Shown here in pieces: positions 1 through 14,107 of a DNA stretch of 64,000 nt. The notes beneath the pieces were generated by a model. That model searched no databases. It had not been told where the DNA came from and was given only the letters and a program-made list of their open reading frames with translations. A program made the position numbers and the translations under genes. The DNA is from Gammaproteobacteria bacterium (GTDB lineage: Bacteria > Pseudomonadota > Gammaproteobacteria > Burkholderiales > Gallionellaceae), in the NCBI GenBank assembly GCA_018814405.1, contig JAHIZO010000007.1, positions 186,001 through 250,000 of the forward strand, given 5' to 3'. The stretch's first letter is position 1. Each line of letters begins with the position of its first letter.

Positions 1-629
1 CCATGTAGGGCAGCAAGGCCATCGGCCCTTGCGCGGTGAACCGTTCAAAGGCGACACCGTTGTCCGGGCCATCGGTCGTGACGTGGGCGATGATGCCGCT
101 CTGGCCATAGTCTGTGATCTGTGGCGGGCGCTTGGCTTCCAAAAGTTGGCCGCCGTCTGCTACTACGGCGAGTTTCGCCGAGAGTGTGTGCTGAGCGCCG
201 TTGTGCTGATAGACGATGCTTGATTGTTCATTGTTGCTGGACAGGTCACTGACGGCGGCACCATACAGACAATCGACATCAGACTGATGCAGTGCCTGTT
301 GCAAGGCGGCATGTAATGCCGTGTAGGGCAGCACGTAACCCATGTCCGGCACGTTCAGATCGTCGGCGCGCAAAGTGGCATGACCGGCACTGTCCTTCTG
401 TGTGACTTCAATAACTTTTATGCCGCTGACGTTTTGCAGTGTCTGCCAAGCGCCCAGTCGTTGCAGCAACAGGCGCGAACCGTAGGACAGCGCCAGCGCG
501 CGTGGATCGGTGGTATTGATCTCTGATTCGCGCGCTTCCAGCAGTGCCACTTTCAGGTCGTTGTCGCGTAATGCCAATGCAAGGGCGATCCCGACCGGAC
601 CGCCGCCGATGATGGCGACGTCATATTGT

Positions 630-637
<8 letters not shown>
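1..637 (-). CDS. ubiH: UbiH/VisC-family FAD-dependent hydroxylase, N-terminal part (cut by window edge)
   Basis: I translated the minus strand from the ATG at 637. The protein opens MNEQYDVAIIGGGPVGIALA, a Rossmann FAD-binding fold with the GxGxxG dinucleotide signature. DPRALALSYGS follows at about residues 45-55, which is typical of ubiquinone-ring hydroxylases (UbiH/UbiF/VisC). About 212 residues are present and the C-terminus lies outside the window. These enzymes hydroxylate the polyprenyl-phenol ring of ubiquinone using O2 and NAD(P)H. The start overlaps the pepP stop by 8 bp, so it is probably translated from the amgK-murU-pepP transcript; a pepP-ubiH order is also known in other proteobacteria. 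Which ring position is hydroxylated cannot be told from this half. Confidence 0.85.
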
Positions 638-2628
<1,991 letters not shown>

Positions 2629-3615
2629 TCAGGCCTTTTCCATCTGGATATTGAGTTCAAGCAATATGACCAACAACGGTTTGAGGTCGATGTAGCGTTC
2701 ACAAGCCTTGTGCAGGTATTCCATCACCTGCGGCATGTCTTTCAGATAGCCGTCCTTGCCGTCGCGGTGATAGAGGCGCGCAAAGATGCCCAGCACCTTG
2801 ATGTGGCGTTGCACGCCCATCATCTCGTAGTCGCGGTAGAAATCGCCGAAGTCCTCATGCACCGGCAGGCCGGCTTTGCGTGCCTTTTCCCAATAAGAGA
2901 TCAGCCAATCTATTACATCGGCCTCCTCCCATTGGATGTAGGCGTCCTTGAACAGCGAAGCGAGGTCGTAGGTGATGGGTCCGTACACGGCGTCCTGGAA
3001 ATCGAGGATGCCGGGATTGTTGTCTTTCACGAACATCAGGTTGCGCGAGTGGTAGTCGCGGTGTACGTAGACGCGGGGCTGGGCGAGGTTGTTGGCGAGG
3101 ATGCGCTGGAACACTTCCCCCAGCTTGGCCTTTTGCTTGTCGTTGAGCGTCACACCTAGATGCTTGCCGATGTACCACTCGGGAAACAGGTCGAGCTCTC
3201 GGCGCAACAAGGCTTCGTCATAGGGTGGCAGTTCAGCAGGCTTGGAGGCGAGCTGGATCTTGATCAGGGCATCGGTCGCCGCAGCGTAAAGTTGTTTGGG
3301 GCTTTCAGTCTGTAAGGCTTGCAGATAGGTGGTGTTGCCGAGGTCGGACAACAGCAGGAAACCTAGTGTCAAATCTTGTGCATACACATGCGGGACATGT
3401 GTGCCGGCCTGCTCGAACAGCTTGCCGATATGCAGGAAAGGCTCACAGTTCTCGTGCTGCGGCGGGGCGTCCATCACCACTTTGGTCGATCCGTCGCCGA
3501 AGGTGGCGCGGAAGTAGCGGCGGAAGCTGGCGTCGGCGGAAGCGGGGGTAAGGGTGAACGGGTGGTCGGGGAAAAGGCTTGAAAGCCAGTCGGTAAGCTG
3601 TTGTTGACGCTGCAT
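2629..3615 (-). CDS. amgK: N-acetylmuramate/N-acetylglucosamine anomeric kinase AmgK
   Basis: 328-residue aminoglycoside phosphotransferase-fold kinase. The catalytic loop HRDYHSRNLM is at residues 185-194 (D187) and the Mg-binding DFQD at 205-208. The N-terminal motif ADASFRRYFR at about 27-36 is typical of AmgK. It phosphorylates the anomeric OH of MurNAc or GlcNAc during cell-wall recycling, feeding MurU directly downstream. It is divergent from lptD with only about 60 bp between starts, an arrangement I also recall for Pseudomonas amgK-murU and lptD. A homoserine-kinase-like or choline-kinase-like annotation would be less specific. Confidence 0.85.
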   Translation of the reverse strand: MQRQQQLTDWLSSLFPDHPFTLTPASADASFRRYFRATFGDGSTKVVMDAPPQHENCEPFLHIGKLFEQAGTHVPHVYAQDLTLGFLLLSDLGNTTYLQALQTESPKQLYAAATDALIKIQLASKPAELPPYDEALLRRELDLFPEWYIGKHLGVTLNDKQKAKLGEVFQRILANNLAQPRVYVHRDYHSRNLMFVKDNNPGILDFQDAVYGPITYDLASLFKDAYIQWEEADVIDWLISYWEKARKAGLPVHEDFGDFYRDYEMMGVQRHIKVLGIFARLYHRDGKDGYLKDMPQVMEYLHKACERYIDLKPLLVILLELNIQMEKA

Positions 3616-3674
3616 TTGATTGCCTTTGTAAGGGTTTTGTGCGATTTTAGCACCTTAATTTGACCGACCCGCCC

Positions 3675-5885
3675 ATGCTTTTCCGTTCGCGCCCGCTCGC
3701 ACTTTTCCTGTTGTTCACCCTGCCCTGTCTGGCAGTTGCCGAGACCTTGCCGCTCAAGTTGGATCGCACCTTTAAACGTCTGCCCCCGCAGTCTGAGCCG
3801 GGCGTGGCGTTCATCAGCGCTGATCGTCTGGAAGCGCGCCAGGGTGATCAGATGGAAGCCAGCGGAAATGTGGAACTGCGTCAGGAGGGCAGGGTGGTGA
3901 AAGCCGATCACTTGCTTTATGAGCAAGAGAAACAGGATGTGTTTGCTGACGGGAATGTGAGCATCGTGCAGGGAGAGACCGTGATGCGCGGCCCAAAACT
4001 GAAGATGAATCTGGACCTTGATGTCGGCGAGATGGCGCAGCCAGAGTTTATTATTGGTGAAAACAACGCGCGTGGCACAGCGGCCGTGATGAACATGGAG
4101 GGCCGTCAGCATCAGATTTTCCGCTCGGCGGTCTATACGACCTGCCCTGCCGGCAATGATGACTGGTTGATCCGCATGAGTACGCTGGAACTGGACCGTG
4201 ACAGGCAGGTCGGTGTCGCATACAACGCCAGAGTGGAGTTCAAGAGCGTGCCCTTCCTTTACACGCCATGGATGGATTTCGCACTGAATGATGATAAGCG
4301 ATCCGGTTTCCTGGGGCCGACATTCGGCAGTACCAACTCGGGTGGTAGCGAGATCACGCTGCCCTATTTCTGGAATATCGCGCCGAATTTTGATGCGACG
4401 ATCGCGCCGCGCTATATCAGCAAGCGCGGTACGCAGCTCAATAACGAGTTTCGCTATCTGCAACCACGCTACCGTGGCGAGATCCACGCCGATGTGCTCG
4501 CGCGCGACCGGGTGAGCGATCTTGATCGCTCACATTTTGGCATCACGCATCTGCACGATCTGGGCAGCGGTTTCGCAGCATCGGTGGATGCGAATGTGGT
4601 GTCCGACGATGCCTATTACCGCGATCTGGCGGGTGCGATCAGTGGTACGTCACAGGCTAACCTGTTGCGTGAAGGCGTCGTGACTTATGCCGGATACGGC
4701 TGGGATGCCGCGGCCAGAGTGCAGCGCTACCAGACCTTGCAGGATCCCTTGGCGCCAGTGGCGATACCGTATCGTCGCCAGCCGCAACTGACGTTGAATG
4801 CAAGCCGTCAGGTTGCGGATAGCACGCTGAATTTTACGAGCGAATATGTGGACTACCGCCATCCGACTTTGGTGAACGGCCAGCGTGTGGTGCTTAATCC
4901 CTCCATCAGCTACGCATTGCTGAACGAACCAGGCTACTTCCTGACACCCAAGCTGGGCCTGCACTACAGCAGCTATGTGCTGGATGCCAATAACACGACT
5001 AATGTGCCGAACACGCAGCGTACTGTGCCGATATTCAGTGTGGATAGCGGGCTGATCTTCGAGCGAAACGACTCTTTTTTGGGCAATGCATATATGCAGA
5101 CGCTGGAACCGCGTGCCTTCTATGTGCGCATCCCTTACCGCGACCAGTCTTTCTTGCCCAATTTCGATTCGGCACTGGCTCCGTTCAGTTTCAGCCAGAT
5201 ATTCACCGAGAACCGCTTCCTCGGCAGTGACCGAGTGGGCGATGCGGACATGGTGACCTTGGCGCTGACTTCGCGCGTGATCGACGAGGACGACGGAACC
5301 GAGCGGTTGCGCGTGGCAGTGGCAGAGCGCTTTACACTCAAGACGCCGCAAGTGAATCTTGGTGCCATTGCTGACAGTAACAGTCGCTCGGATATTCTGC
5401 TGATGCTGGGGGGGAGGATGACACGGGCTTGGTATTTGGATAGCCAGCTGCAATACAACCCCAACCAGAGCCATACGCAGACCTACAGCGCTGCGGCTCG
5501 CTACAACCCCGAGGCAGGAAAATTGCTGAACCTTGGCTATCGCTATACCCGTGATTCATTGCGCCAGATGGATCTTTCGGGTCAGTGGCCTTTGTTCGGG
5601 CGCTGGCATGGCGTTGGACGATTCAACTATTCATTGCACGACAACCGCGTTCTGGAGGCGCTGGGCGGGCTTGAGTATAATGCCGCGTGCTGGTCGGTGC
5701 GGTTTGTGGTGCAGAGTTTCGCGACCGCCACCAATGAGCGTACGACCGGGATATTCGCCCAGCTTGAGTTAAGTGATCTGGTTCGTATCGGCTCGGACCC
5801 GCTTGAGGCTTTAAAGATCAGCGTTCCCGGCTATATCAAGTTAAATGAATTACCATCCGACAAGCCGGAACAAGGCTTGCATTGA
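3675..5885 (+). CDS. lptD: LPS-assembly outer-membrane protein LptD
   Basis: 736-residue outer-membrane beta-barrel that receives LPS from the Lpt bridge and, with LptE, inserts it into the outer leaflet. A signal peptide is clear (MLFRSRPLALFLLFTLPCLA, probable cleavage at AVA|E about residue 22). The N-terminal OstA/beta-jellyroll segment includes SADRLEARQGDQMEASGNVE and YEQEKQDVFADGNV. The rest alternates like a 26-strand barrel, with LNDDKRSGFLGPTFG near residue 210. A TTG 15 bases upstream would add five residues (MTDPP), but the ATG at 3675 starts the signal peptide cleanly. It is followed by surA, which encodes the chaperone LptD folding depends on. Confidence 0.95.
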   Translation: MLFRSRPLALFLLFTLPCLAVAETLPLKLDRTFKRLPPQSEPGVAFISADRLEARQGDQMEASGNVELRQEGRVVKADHLLYEQEKQDVFADGNVSIVQGETVMRGPKLKMNLDLDVGEMAQPEFIIGENNARGTAAVMNMEGRQHQIFRSAVYTTCPAGNDDWLIRMSTLELDRDRQVGVAYNARVEFKSVPFLYTPWMDFALNDDKRSGFLGPTFGSTNSGGSEITLPYFWNIAPNFDATIAPRYISKRGTQLNNEFRYLQPRYRGEIHADVLARDRVSDLDRSHFGITHLHDLGSGFAASVDANVVSDDAYYRDLAGAISGTSQANLLREGVVTYAGYGWDAAARVQRYQTLQDPLAPVAIPYRRQPQLTLNASRQVADSTLNFTSEYVDYRHPTLVNGQRVVLNPSISYALLNEPGYFLTPKLGLHYSSYVLDANNTTNVPNTQRTVPIFSVDSGLIFERNDSFLGNAYMQTLEPRAFYVRIPYRDQSFLPNFDSALAPFSFSQIFTENRFLGSDRVGDADMVTLALTSRVIDEDDGTERLRVAVAERFTLKTPQVNLGAIADSNSRSDILLMLGGRMTRAWYLDSQLQYNPNQSHTQTYSAAARYNPEAGKLLNLGYRYTRDSLRQMDLSGQWPLFGRWHGVGRFNYSLHDNRVLEALGGLEYNAACWSVRFVVQSFATATNERTTGIFAQLELSDLVRIGSDPLEALKISVPGYIKLNELPSDKPEQGLH

Positions 5886-5907
5886 TCCCCCTTTACGAAA
5901 GAAGTAC

Positions 5908-7200
5908 ATGCTGAAAATTCGAATCATGCTCACGCTGTTGTTGCTTGCCAGTTCTGTTGCCACGGCGGAATCTGCCGAGAGCCCCAAACTCATCGATGAC
6001 ATTCGCGTGGTCGTGAATGAAGACGTCATCACCCGACTGGAACTCGATGAGCGTATGCGGGTAGTCATCAGCCAGTTACAACGTCAGGGAACGCGGCTGC
6101 CGGATCGAGCTATCCTCGAGAAGCAGGTGTTGGAGCGCATGATCATGGAAAAACTGCAGATGCAGTTTGCCAAAGAGACAGGCGTGCAAGTGGATGACAG
6201 TCAGCTCGAGGGTGCGTTGCAGCGTATCGCCCAGCAGAATAAATTTCCGTCATTGTCGGCCTTCCGCAGCAAACTGGAAAAGGAGGGGGTAGATTTTTCA
6301 AAGTTCCGTGAAGAGATACGCGGCGAGATGCTTACCGGTCGTCTGCGCGAGCGCGAGGTGGATAGCAAGCTGGTCATCAGTGAGGCGGATATCGAAGCGT
6401 TCTTGGCCACACAAGAGACGCAAGGCAAAAAAGGCGAAGAGCTGAATCTGGCGCACATATTGGTGGTGGTGCCGGAACAAGCTACGGCCGCCAGTATCCA
6501 TGCTTACCAGCGCAAGGCGGAAGATGCGCTGGCCAAATTGAAAGGTGGCGCGCCATTCTCGCAAGTTGCGGCGGGTTATTCGGATGCCAGAGATGCATTG
6601 CAAGGTGGTGAGCTGGGTTGGCGTCCGACCAATCAGTTGCCGGCATTGTTCAGCGAGCCTTTGGCGAGCATGAAGCCTGGCGAGTTCAGTCCCTTGTTAC
6701 GCAGTCCTTCCGGTTTTCACATCATCAAGCTGCTCGACCGTCGCAGCTCGGATACGCCGGTGTTCATCACTCAGACACATGCGCGACACATTCTGATCAA
6801 GACCAGCGAGATGGTGCCGGAGAGCGAGGCGAAGGCACGCTTGCAGGAGATCAAGCGCCGCATCGACAAGGGTGCGGATTTCGCTGAACAGGCCCGATTG
6901 CATTCCGAAGACGGCAGTGCAGCTCAGGGTGGAGATCTGAACTGGATCTCACCCAGTGAGACCGTGCCAGAATTCGAGACGGCGATGGATGTGCTCAAAG
7001 TCGGGCAAGTCAGTGGTCTGGTGCAATCGGGTTTCGGCTGGCACCTGATCCAGGTGTTGGCGCGCAGGAACACAGACATCAGCGCCGAGCAGAAGAAACA
7101 ACAGGCTCGCCAAGCCATCCGCACCTATAAATCAGATGATGCCTATCAGGATTGGCTGCGACAGTTGCGCGACCGCGCATTCATCGAATATCGCGAATAA
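5908..7200 (+). CDS. surA: Periplasmic chaperone and peptidyl-prolyl isomerase SurA
   Basis: 430-residue periplasmic chaperone that escorts unfolded outer-membrane proteins. The signal peptide is [20 protein letters not shown] with cleavage after ATA (residue 20). The SurA N-domain follows ([19 protein letters not shown]), then two parvulin domains: the first at about 170-275 ([12 protein letters not shown]), the second at about 285-385 ([12 protein letters not shown], ending [20 protein letters not shown]). The open frame extends back into lptD, but the ATG at 5908 starts the signal peptide and has AGAAG-like bases upstream. The order lptD-surA-pdxA-rsmA is conserved in many proteobacteria. 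Confidence 0.95.
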   Translation: MLKIRIMLTLLLLASSVATAESAESPKLIDDIRVVVNEDVITRLELDERMRVVISQLQRQGTRLPDRAILEKQVLERMIMEKLQMQFAKETGVQVDDSQLEGALQRIAQQNKFPSLSAFRSKLEKEGVDFSKFREEIRGEMLTGRLREREVDSKLVISEADIEAFLATQETQGKKGEELNLAHILVVVPEQATAASIHAYQRKAEDALAKLKGGAPFSQVAAGYSDARDALQGGELGWRPTNQLPALFSEPLASMKPGEFSPLLRSPSGFHIIKLLDRRSSDTPVFITQTHARHILIKTSEMVPESEAKARLQEIKRRIDKGADFAEQARLHSEDGSAAQGGDLNWISPSETVPEFETAMDVLKVGQVSGLVQSGFGWHLIQVLARRNTDISAEQKKQQARQAIRTYKSDDAYQDWLRQLRDRAFIEYRE

Positions 7201-7201
7201 G

Positions 7202-8173
7202 GTGTCGGCACCGTTAATCATCACCAGCGGCGAACCGGCAGGTATCGGTCCTGACCTGTGTCTGCAACTGGTACGGGAAACGCAGCCGCTGGTAGTGATC
7301 GCAGACAAAACGCTGCTACAGCAGCGGGCTGCGCAGCTCGGTATTGAAGTCGAGTTCCACGCATATTCTCCCGCCGAACCGCTGGCGAGTGGCAAGCTGA
7401 GTGTGCTGCATGTGCCGCTTGCGCGTCCTGTTGTGGCGGGTCAGCTTGATAGCAAGAACGCTTCCTATGTGTTGCAGATGCTGAGCCGCGCGGCTCAGGG
7501 CTGTGTCTCCGGCGAGTTCTCAGGCATGGTCACTGCCCCGGTGCATAAAGGCGTCATCAACGATGCCGGCATCCCTTTCACTGGGCATACGGAATTCCTC
7601 GCTGAACAAACCAAAACGCCTTTAGTGGTGATGATGCTCGACGGAGGCGGTATGCGCGTGGCACTGACCACGACCCATCTGCCTTTGCGCGAAGTGGCGG
7701 ACGCGATCACGCCTAAATTACTGGAAGATATCCTGCGCATTCTTCACCGCGATCTGCAATGTAGATTCGGCATCGCGCGACCGCGCATCCTGGTGGCGGG
7801 CTTGAATCCGCATGCAGGCGAGTGCGGACATCTTGGGCGCGAAGAGATCGAGGTGATGATTCCCGTGCTGGATAAGTTGCGCGCGGAAGGGATGAATGTG
7901 AGCGAGCCTTTGCCTGCGGACACGCTGTTCGCAGCGCACCGTCTGCGTGAATGTGACGCGGTACTGGCGATGTATCACGACCAAGGACTGCCGGTGCTCA
8001 AGCATGCCAGCTTCGGTGAGGGCGTGAATATCACATTGGGCATGCCCATTATCCGCACCTCGGTCGACCACGGCACGGCGCTGGAACTGGCGGGAACAGG
8101 CAAGGCCAATGTCGGCAGCTTGCTGGAGGCGATCAAGGTCGCGACGGAGATGGTGCAATATGAGCGGGCATAA
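7202..8173 (+). CDS. pdxA: 4-hydroxythreonine-4-phosphate dehydrogenase PdxA
   Basis: NAD-dependent, metal-dependent oxidation and decarboxylation of 4-phosphohydroxy-L-threonine in pyridoxal phosphate synthesis. The protein begins [19 protein letters not shown] and keeps the family motifs [24 protein letters not shown] and [12 protein letters not shown], which carry the metal-binding histidines. I place the start at the GTG at 7202, immediately after the surA stop, because it gives 323 aa (E. coli 329) and a family-like N-terminus. ATGs at 7136/7139 inside surA are possible but would add an unrelated leader. No strong ribosome-binding site is visible, so coupling to surA is likely. Its end overlaps rsmA by 14 bp. 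Confidence 0.9.
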   Translation: MSAPLIITSGEPAGIGPDLCLQLVRETQPLVVIADKTLLQQRAAQLGIEVEFHAYSPAEPLASGKLSVLHVPLARPVVAGQLDSKNASYVLQMLSRAAQGCVSGEFSGMVTAPVHKGVINDAGIPFTGHTEFLAEQTKTPLVVMMLDGGGMRVALTTTHLPLREVADAITPKLLEDILRILHRDLQCRFGIARPRILVAGLNPHAGECGHLGREEIEVMIPVLDKLRAEGMNVSEPLPADTLFAAHRLRECDAVLAMYHDQGLPVLKHASFGEGVNITLGMPIIRTSVDHGTALELAGTGKANVGSLLEAIKVATEMVQYERA

Positions 8174-8948
8174 AGCTAAAAAACAGTTTGGACAGAATTT
8201 CTTGGTCGATCAGAACATCATCGCCGACATCGTGCGCGCCATCCGTCCGGCTGCCGATGACAACATGGTGGAGATCGGCCCAGGTTTGGGTGCGATGACG
8301 CGCCCGCTGATGCAGCACTTGAACAAATTGCATGTGGTGGAGATCGATCGCGACATCATCGCGCGCTTGAAAACTGATTATCCGCAAGACAAGATCGTCA
8401 TCCACGAAGGTGATGCACTGAAGTTCGATTTCGCGACGCTGGGAACACCGCTGCGCATCGTCGGTAATTTGCCTTACAACATCTCTTCGCCGCTACTTTT
8501 CCATTTCGCCAAATATGCCGAAGGCATCACAGATATGCACTTCATGCTGCAGAACGAGGTGGTGGAACGCATGGTGGCTGAGCCTTCCACGGCAGCCTTT
8601 GGGCGCTTGTCGGTGATGCTGCAGTACCGTTTCTATATGGAGAAACTGCTGGATGTGCCGCCGCAATCATTCCGCCCTGCGCCCAAGGTGGATTCGGCCA
8701 TCGTGCGCATGATCCCGTTGCCCGCAGCGCAGATCACGGTAAAGGACGAAGCTTTGTACGCCAAAGTAGTGGCCTCGGCTTTTGGCCAGCGCCGCAAGAC
8801 CTTGCGTAATACGTTGCGCGACTATCTTGCGGAAGATGATTTTGCACAGCTGGATATCAACCCGCAGTTGCGGGCCGAGAACTTGGGTGTGGCGGAATTC
8901 ACGCGCATCGCCAATTTCCTCAACGAACGCGCCGTTCCTTCCCCTTGA
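8160..8948 (+). CDS. rsmA: 16S rRNA (adenine1518-N6/adenine1519-N6)-dimethyltransferase RsmA
   Basis: 262-residue KsgA-family methyltransferase that dimethylates two adjacent adenines at the 3' end of 16S rRNA during small-subunit assembly. The opening [15 protein letters not shown] is diagnostic. SAM-binding motif I is [14 protein letters not shown] (about residues 38-51) and the catalytic [14 protein letters not shown] motif is near 105-118. [10 protein letters not shown] marks the C-terminal rRNA-binding domain. The ATG at 8160 overlaps pdxA by 14 bp; upstream codons in the same frame belong to pdxA sequence. Confidence 0.95.
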   Translation: MSGHKAKKQFGQNFLVDQNIIADIVRAIRPAADDNMVEIGPGLGAMTRPLMQHLNKLHVVEIDRDIIARLKTDYPQDKIVIHEGDALKFDFATLGTPLRIVGNLPYNISSPLLFHFAKYAEGITDMHFMLQNEVVERMVAEPSTAAFGRLSVMLQYRFYMEKLLDVPPQSFRPAPKVDSAIVRMIPLPAAQITVKDEALYAKVVASAFGQRRKTLRNTLRDYLAEDDFAQLDINPQLRAENLGVAEFTRIANFLNERAVPSP

Positions 8949-9014
8949 GCCGCTGAAAGGCTGGCTTTCGGGTAGAATCGCATCTCATTCATCACCTTCA
9001 GACGGCGCTTCTTC

Positions 9015-9851
9015 ATGTCCGACATTCCACCTATCGTATTGACCTTCGCTGCCAGCGACCCGAGCTCAGGCGCGGGGATGCAGGCCGATATCCTGACCAT
9101 CGCCAGCATGGGCTGCCATCCTTTGTCGGTGATAACCGGCATCACGGTGCAGGACACCAGCGGCGTAGAGGATATTCAGGCGGTAGATGCTGATCTGGTG
9201 ATCGATCAGGCACGCACGCTGTTGGAAGATATGCCGGTCGCGGCGTTCAAGATTGGCTTGCTGGGCAGCGTCGATAACATCGCAGCTATTGCTGAAATCG
9301 TTTCGGATTACCCGGATATTCCGCTGGTGCTCGATCCCGTGCTGGCTTCCGGTCGCGGCGATGAGTTGGCCAACGAGGACATGCTGGATGCACTGCGTGA
9401 GCTGCTGCTGCCGCAGTCGACCATTCTTACACCCAACAGTATGGAAGCGCGTCGTTTGGTGGTGGATGAAGATAACGAAGAAGACGATCCGTCCTTGTCC
9501 GAATGCGCCAAGCGCATCTTGGGGATGGGCTGCGAATATGTGCTGATCACCGGTACGCACGAACACACACCCAAGGTGGTGAATACCCTGTACGGCGAGC
9601 GCGGGCAGATACGCAGCGATGACTGGCCTCGCCTGCCGGGTATTTATCATGGTTCCGGTTGTACGCTGGCTTCCGCCATCGCCGCATTGCTCGCCAACGG
9701 TTTGAGCATGGAAGATGCCGTGCGCGAGGCGCAGGAATACACATGGGAAGCGCTAAAATACGGCTTCCGCCCCGGCATGGGACAGCACATCCCAGATCGT
9801 TTGTTCTGGGCGCGAGACGAGGATGACGCAGGTGAGGAGACCCGTCATTAA
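9015..9851 (+). CDS. thiD: Hydroxymethylpyrimidine/phosphomethylpyrimidine kinase ThiD
   Basis: 278-residue ribokinase-fold enzyme that phosphorylates HMP and HMP-P for thiamine synthesis. LTFAASDPSSGAGMQADI at the N-terminus is the substrate loop (Gly/Ser rich, Gln for the pyrimidine). The anion-hole motif GSGCTLASAIAA carries the catalytic Cys/Asp-loop position near residue 215. Upstream (8949-9014) a TAGAAT at about 8972 could be a -10 box, but I see no convincing -35 at the right distance. It overlaps thiE by 29 bp, so thiD-thiE-hemL-engB probably form one transcript. Confidence 0.93.
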   Translation: MSDIPPIVLTFAASDPSSGAGMQADILTIASMGCHPLSVITGITVQDTSGVEDIQAVDADLVIDQARTLLEDMPVAAFKIGLLGSVDNIAAIAEIVSDYPDIPLVLDPVLASGRGDELANEDMLDALRELLLPQSTILTPNSMEARRLVVDEDNEEDDPSLSECAKRILGMGCEYVLITGTHEHTPKVVNTLYGERGQIRSDDWPRLPGIYHGSGCTLASAIAALLANGLSMEDAVREAQEYTWEALKYGFRPGMGQHIPDRLFWARDEDDAGEETRH

Positions 9852-10470
9852 AGGTTTGTATGCCATCACGCCGGATGAACTAGATACGGCAAAGCTGTTG
9901 CAACAAGTGGAATGCGCTTTGCGTGGCGGCGCAGCGGTCCTGCAGTATCGAAACAAACTTGCCGATGCGGTGTTGCAGCAGAAACAGGCTTCAGCCTTGC
10001 GCGAGATGACGCGCAGATTCGGCACGACCTTCATCGTCAATGACGATGTGCAGTTGGCGCTTAAGGTATTTGCCGATGGCGTGCATCTGGGCGCGGACGA
10101 TGGCGATATCGCCGCAGCAAGGGCGGTTTTAGGGCGCGACAAGTTGATAGGTGCCTCTTGCTATAATCGTGCGCCGCTGGCGCGCGAAGCTGTGCGGCAA
10201 GGTGCAGACTATGTGGCGTTCGGTGCTTTTTTCTCATCAAGCGTGAAACCCGGCGCGGTGGCTGCCGAAGTTTCCATGTTAGAAAATGCGCGTCGCGAAC
10301 TGAAGGTGCACATCGTTGCGATCGGCGGCATCACGCTTGAAAACGGCAAACAGCTAGTCACGGCAGGCACAGATGCACTGGCCGTGATCTCGGCACTGTG
10401 GCAAGCACCAGACATAGAACAGGCAGCAAAAGAATTTTCACAATTATTTGAGCAAGGTAACCCAGCATGA
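9823..10470 (+). CDS. thiE: Thiamine-phosphate synthase ThiE
   Basis: 215-residue TIM-barrel enzyme joining HMP-PP and the thiazole phosphate to make thiamine phosphate. Family motifs are GLYAITPDE (residues 11-19), QYRNK (pyrophosphate and pyrimidine contacts), [19 protein letters not shown] and the phosphate-binding [10 protein letters not shown]. The ATG at 9823 gives a short leader before GLYAIT. A GTG three codons later is an alternative. The gene sits inside the thiD end and its stop overlaps the hemL start as ATGA. Confidence 0.93.
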   Translation: MTQVRRPVIKGLYAITPDELDTAKLLQQVECALRGGAAVLQYRNKLADAVLQQKQASALREMTRRFGTTFIVNDDVQLALKVFADGVHLGADDGDIAAARAVLGRDKLIGASCYNRAPLAREAVRQGADYVAFGAFFSSSVKPGAVAAEVSMLENARRELKVHIVAIGGITLENGKQLVTAGTDALAVISALWQAPDIEQAAKEFSQLFEQGNPA

Positions 10471-11750
10471 CTTCGCATAATCAAGAGCTGTTCGACGAAT
10501 CCCAAAAGATCATTCCCGGCGGTGTGAACTCACCGGTACGCGCATTCAAATCAGTCGGCGGTACGCCGCTGTTCTTCAAACGCGGCAAGGGGGCTTATGT
10601 TTGGGATGCCGATGACAAACAGTACATCGATTATGTGAATTCCTGGGGGCCGATGATCGTTGGCCATTGCCATCCGAAAGTGGTGAAGGCGGTGCAGGAT
10701 GCGGCGGCTGAGGGCTTGGGTTTCGGTGCGCCGACCGCGAGCGAGTTGGAGATCGCCGAACTGCTGTGCAAGATCCTGCCGTCGTTGGAGATGGTGCGCT
10801 TGGTCAGCTCCGGAACTGAGGCGACCATGACTGCTATTCGTCTGGCGCGCGGCTTTACCGGCCGCAGCCGCATCATCAAGTTCGAAGGCTGCTACCACGG
10901 CCACTCCGATGGTTTGCTGGTTAAAGCCGGCTCCGGCGCGCTGACCTTTGGTCAGCCGAGTTCTTCAGGCGTTCCTGCCGAGATTGCTGCGCTGACGACG
11001 GTGCTGGATTACAACGATGCGGCCGGTCTGGAAAAAGCTTTCGCGGAATACGGCGATGAGATCGCGGCAGTGATCGTGGAGCCGGTAGCCGGCAATATGA
11101 ACCTGATCTTGCCCAAGCAAGAATTTCTCGATGCGATGCGCAGCCTGTGTACCAAGCATGGCACAGTGCTGATTCTGGATGAGGTGATGTCCGGTTTCCG
11201 CGTCGGCTTGCAAGGTGCGCACGGACACTTCGGCATCAAGCCGGACCTGATCACGCTGGGCAAGGTGATGGGTGGCGGCCTGCCGGCAGCAGCCTTCGGT
11301 GGTCGTCGCGACATCATGCAGTGCCTCGCTCCGCTGGGCGCGGTGTATCAGGCGGGCACACTGTCTGGCAACCCGGTTGCCGTCGCAGCCGGTCTGACTA
11401 CTTTGAAATTGGTGCAAGCCCCCGGCTTCTATGAACATCTGACCAAGATTGCCAAGGATATGACCGAAGGTATCGCGGCCAGTGCCAAGAAACATGGCAT
11501 TCCGTTCAGTGCGCAATCCATCGGCAGCATGTTCGGTCTGTATTTCAGTGAGCAAGCACCAACCAGCTATGCCGAGGTGATGGCGAGCGACAAGGAGGCA
11601 TTCAATCGCTTCTTCCACGCGATGCTGGCCGAGGGCGTATATCTCGCGCCCTCGGCGTTCGAAGCGGGCTTTGTGTCGGCAGCGCATAGCGATGCCGATA
11701 TCGCAGCGACTATCGCTGCTGCGGATAAAGTCTTCGCGGCCTGGAAATAA
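10467..11750 (+). CDS. hemL: Glutamate-1-semialdehyde 2,1-aminomutase HemL
   Basis: 427-residue fold-type I PLP enzyme that converts glutamate-1-semialdehyde to 5-aminolevulinate, the C5 route to haem. The opening [21 protein letters not shown] is typical. PLP-contacting residues are in [16 protein letters not shown] and in the Schiff-base lysine motif [18 protein letters not shown] near residue 260. Length matches the family (426 in E. coli). It overlaps thiE by 4 bp and engB by 1 bp. Together with hemB and hemE in this window it covers three steps of tetrapyrrole synthesis, consistent with an organism rich in cytochromes. Confidence 0.96.
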   Translation: MTSHNQELFDESQKIIPGGVNSPVRAFKSVGGTPLFFKRGKGAYVWDADDKQYIDYVNSWGPMIVGHCHPKVVKAVQDAAAEGLGFGAPTASELEIAELLCKILPSLEMVRLVSSGTEATMTAIRLARGFTGRSRIIKFEGCYHGHSDGLLVKAGSGALTFGQPSSSGVPAEIAALTTVLDYNDAAGLEKAFAEYGDEIAAVIVEPVAGNMNLILPKQEFLDAMRSLCTKHGTVLILDEVMSGFRVGLQGAHGHFGIKPDLITLGKVMGGGLPAAAFGGRRDIMQCLAPLGAVYQAGTLSGNPVAVAAGLTTLKLVQAPGFYEHLTKIAKDMTEGIAASAKKHGIPFSAQSIGSMFGLYFSEQAPTSYAEVMASDKEAFNRFFHAMLAEGVYLAPSAFEAGFVSAAHSDADIAATIAAADKVFAAWK

Positions 11751-12343
11751 TGGGACTCTTTTCCCGGGCGGCGTTCTTCACCACCGTCAACCATATGAAA
11801 GATTTGCCGCTGCATGGCGGCAAGGAAGTCGCGTTCGTCGGACGTTCTAATGCGGGCAAATCCAGCGCGATCAATACGCTGGCGAACCATGTGCGTCTGG
11901 CCTATACCAGTAAGACGCCTGGCCGCACCCAGCATCTCAATTATTTCGACCTTGGCGACAACCGCTTTCTTGTCGACCTGCCCGGATACGGGTATGCCAA
12001 AGTGCCATCGGATATTCAGGCGCATTGGGAGCACTTGCTGGGTCAGTACTTGCAAACGCGTGAAGAACTGGCCGGGCTGGTAGTGATAATGGATTGTAGG
12101 CACCCGCTGACTGATAGAGATCAAGGGATGCTGGGCTGGTTCTCACCGACCGGGAAGCCGATTCATATCTTACTGACCAAGTCCGATAAACTAAGCCGCC
12201 AGCAGGCGACCAAGACGCTGCGGGAGGTGAAGGATTTTCTGGCTGAGCACTTTCCGCAATGCTCGGCGCAGCTGTTCTCCAGTTTGAAAAAGACCGGTAC
12301 CGACGAAGCAGAAAGTGTGATTGCGGGATGGCTGCAAGCCTGA
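11750..12343 (+). CDS. engB: Ribosome-biogenesis GTPase EngB/YsxC
   Basis: 197-residue TRAFAC GTPase needed for 50S subunit assembly. G1 is GRSNAGKSS (about residues 32-40), G2 the T of KTPGRTQ, G3 DLPGYG, G4 TKSDK, and G5 the SSLK segment near 180. The start is the ATG fused to the hemL stop (TAATG), so it is translationally coupled. A start at MKDLPLHGG is possible, but the longer form agrees with family lengths of 195-210 aa. Confidence 0.94.
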   Translation: MGLFSRAAFFTTVNHMKDLPLHGGKEVAFVGRSNAGKSSAINTLANHVRLAYTSKTPGRTQHLNYFDLGDNRFLVDLPGYGYAKVPSDIQAHWEHLLGQYLQTREELAGLVVIMDCRHPLTDRDQGMLGWFSPTGKPIHILLTKSDKLSRQQATKTLREVKDFLAEHFPQCSAQLFSSLKKTGTDEAESVIAGWLQA

Positions 12344-14106
<1,763 letters not shown>

Positions 14107-14107
<1 letters not shown>
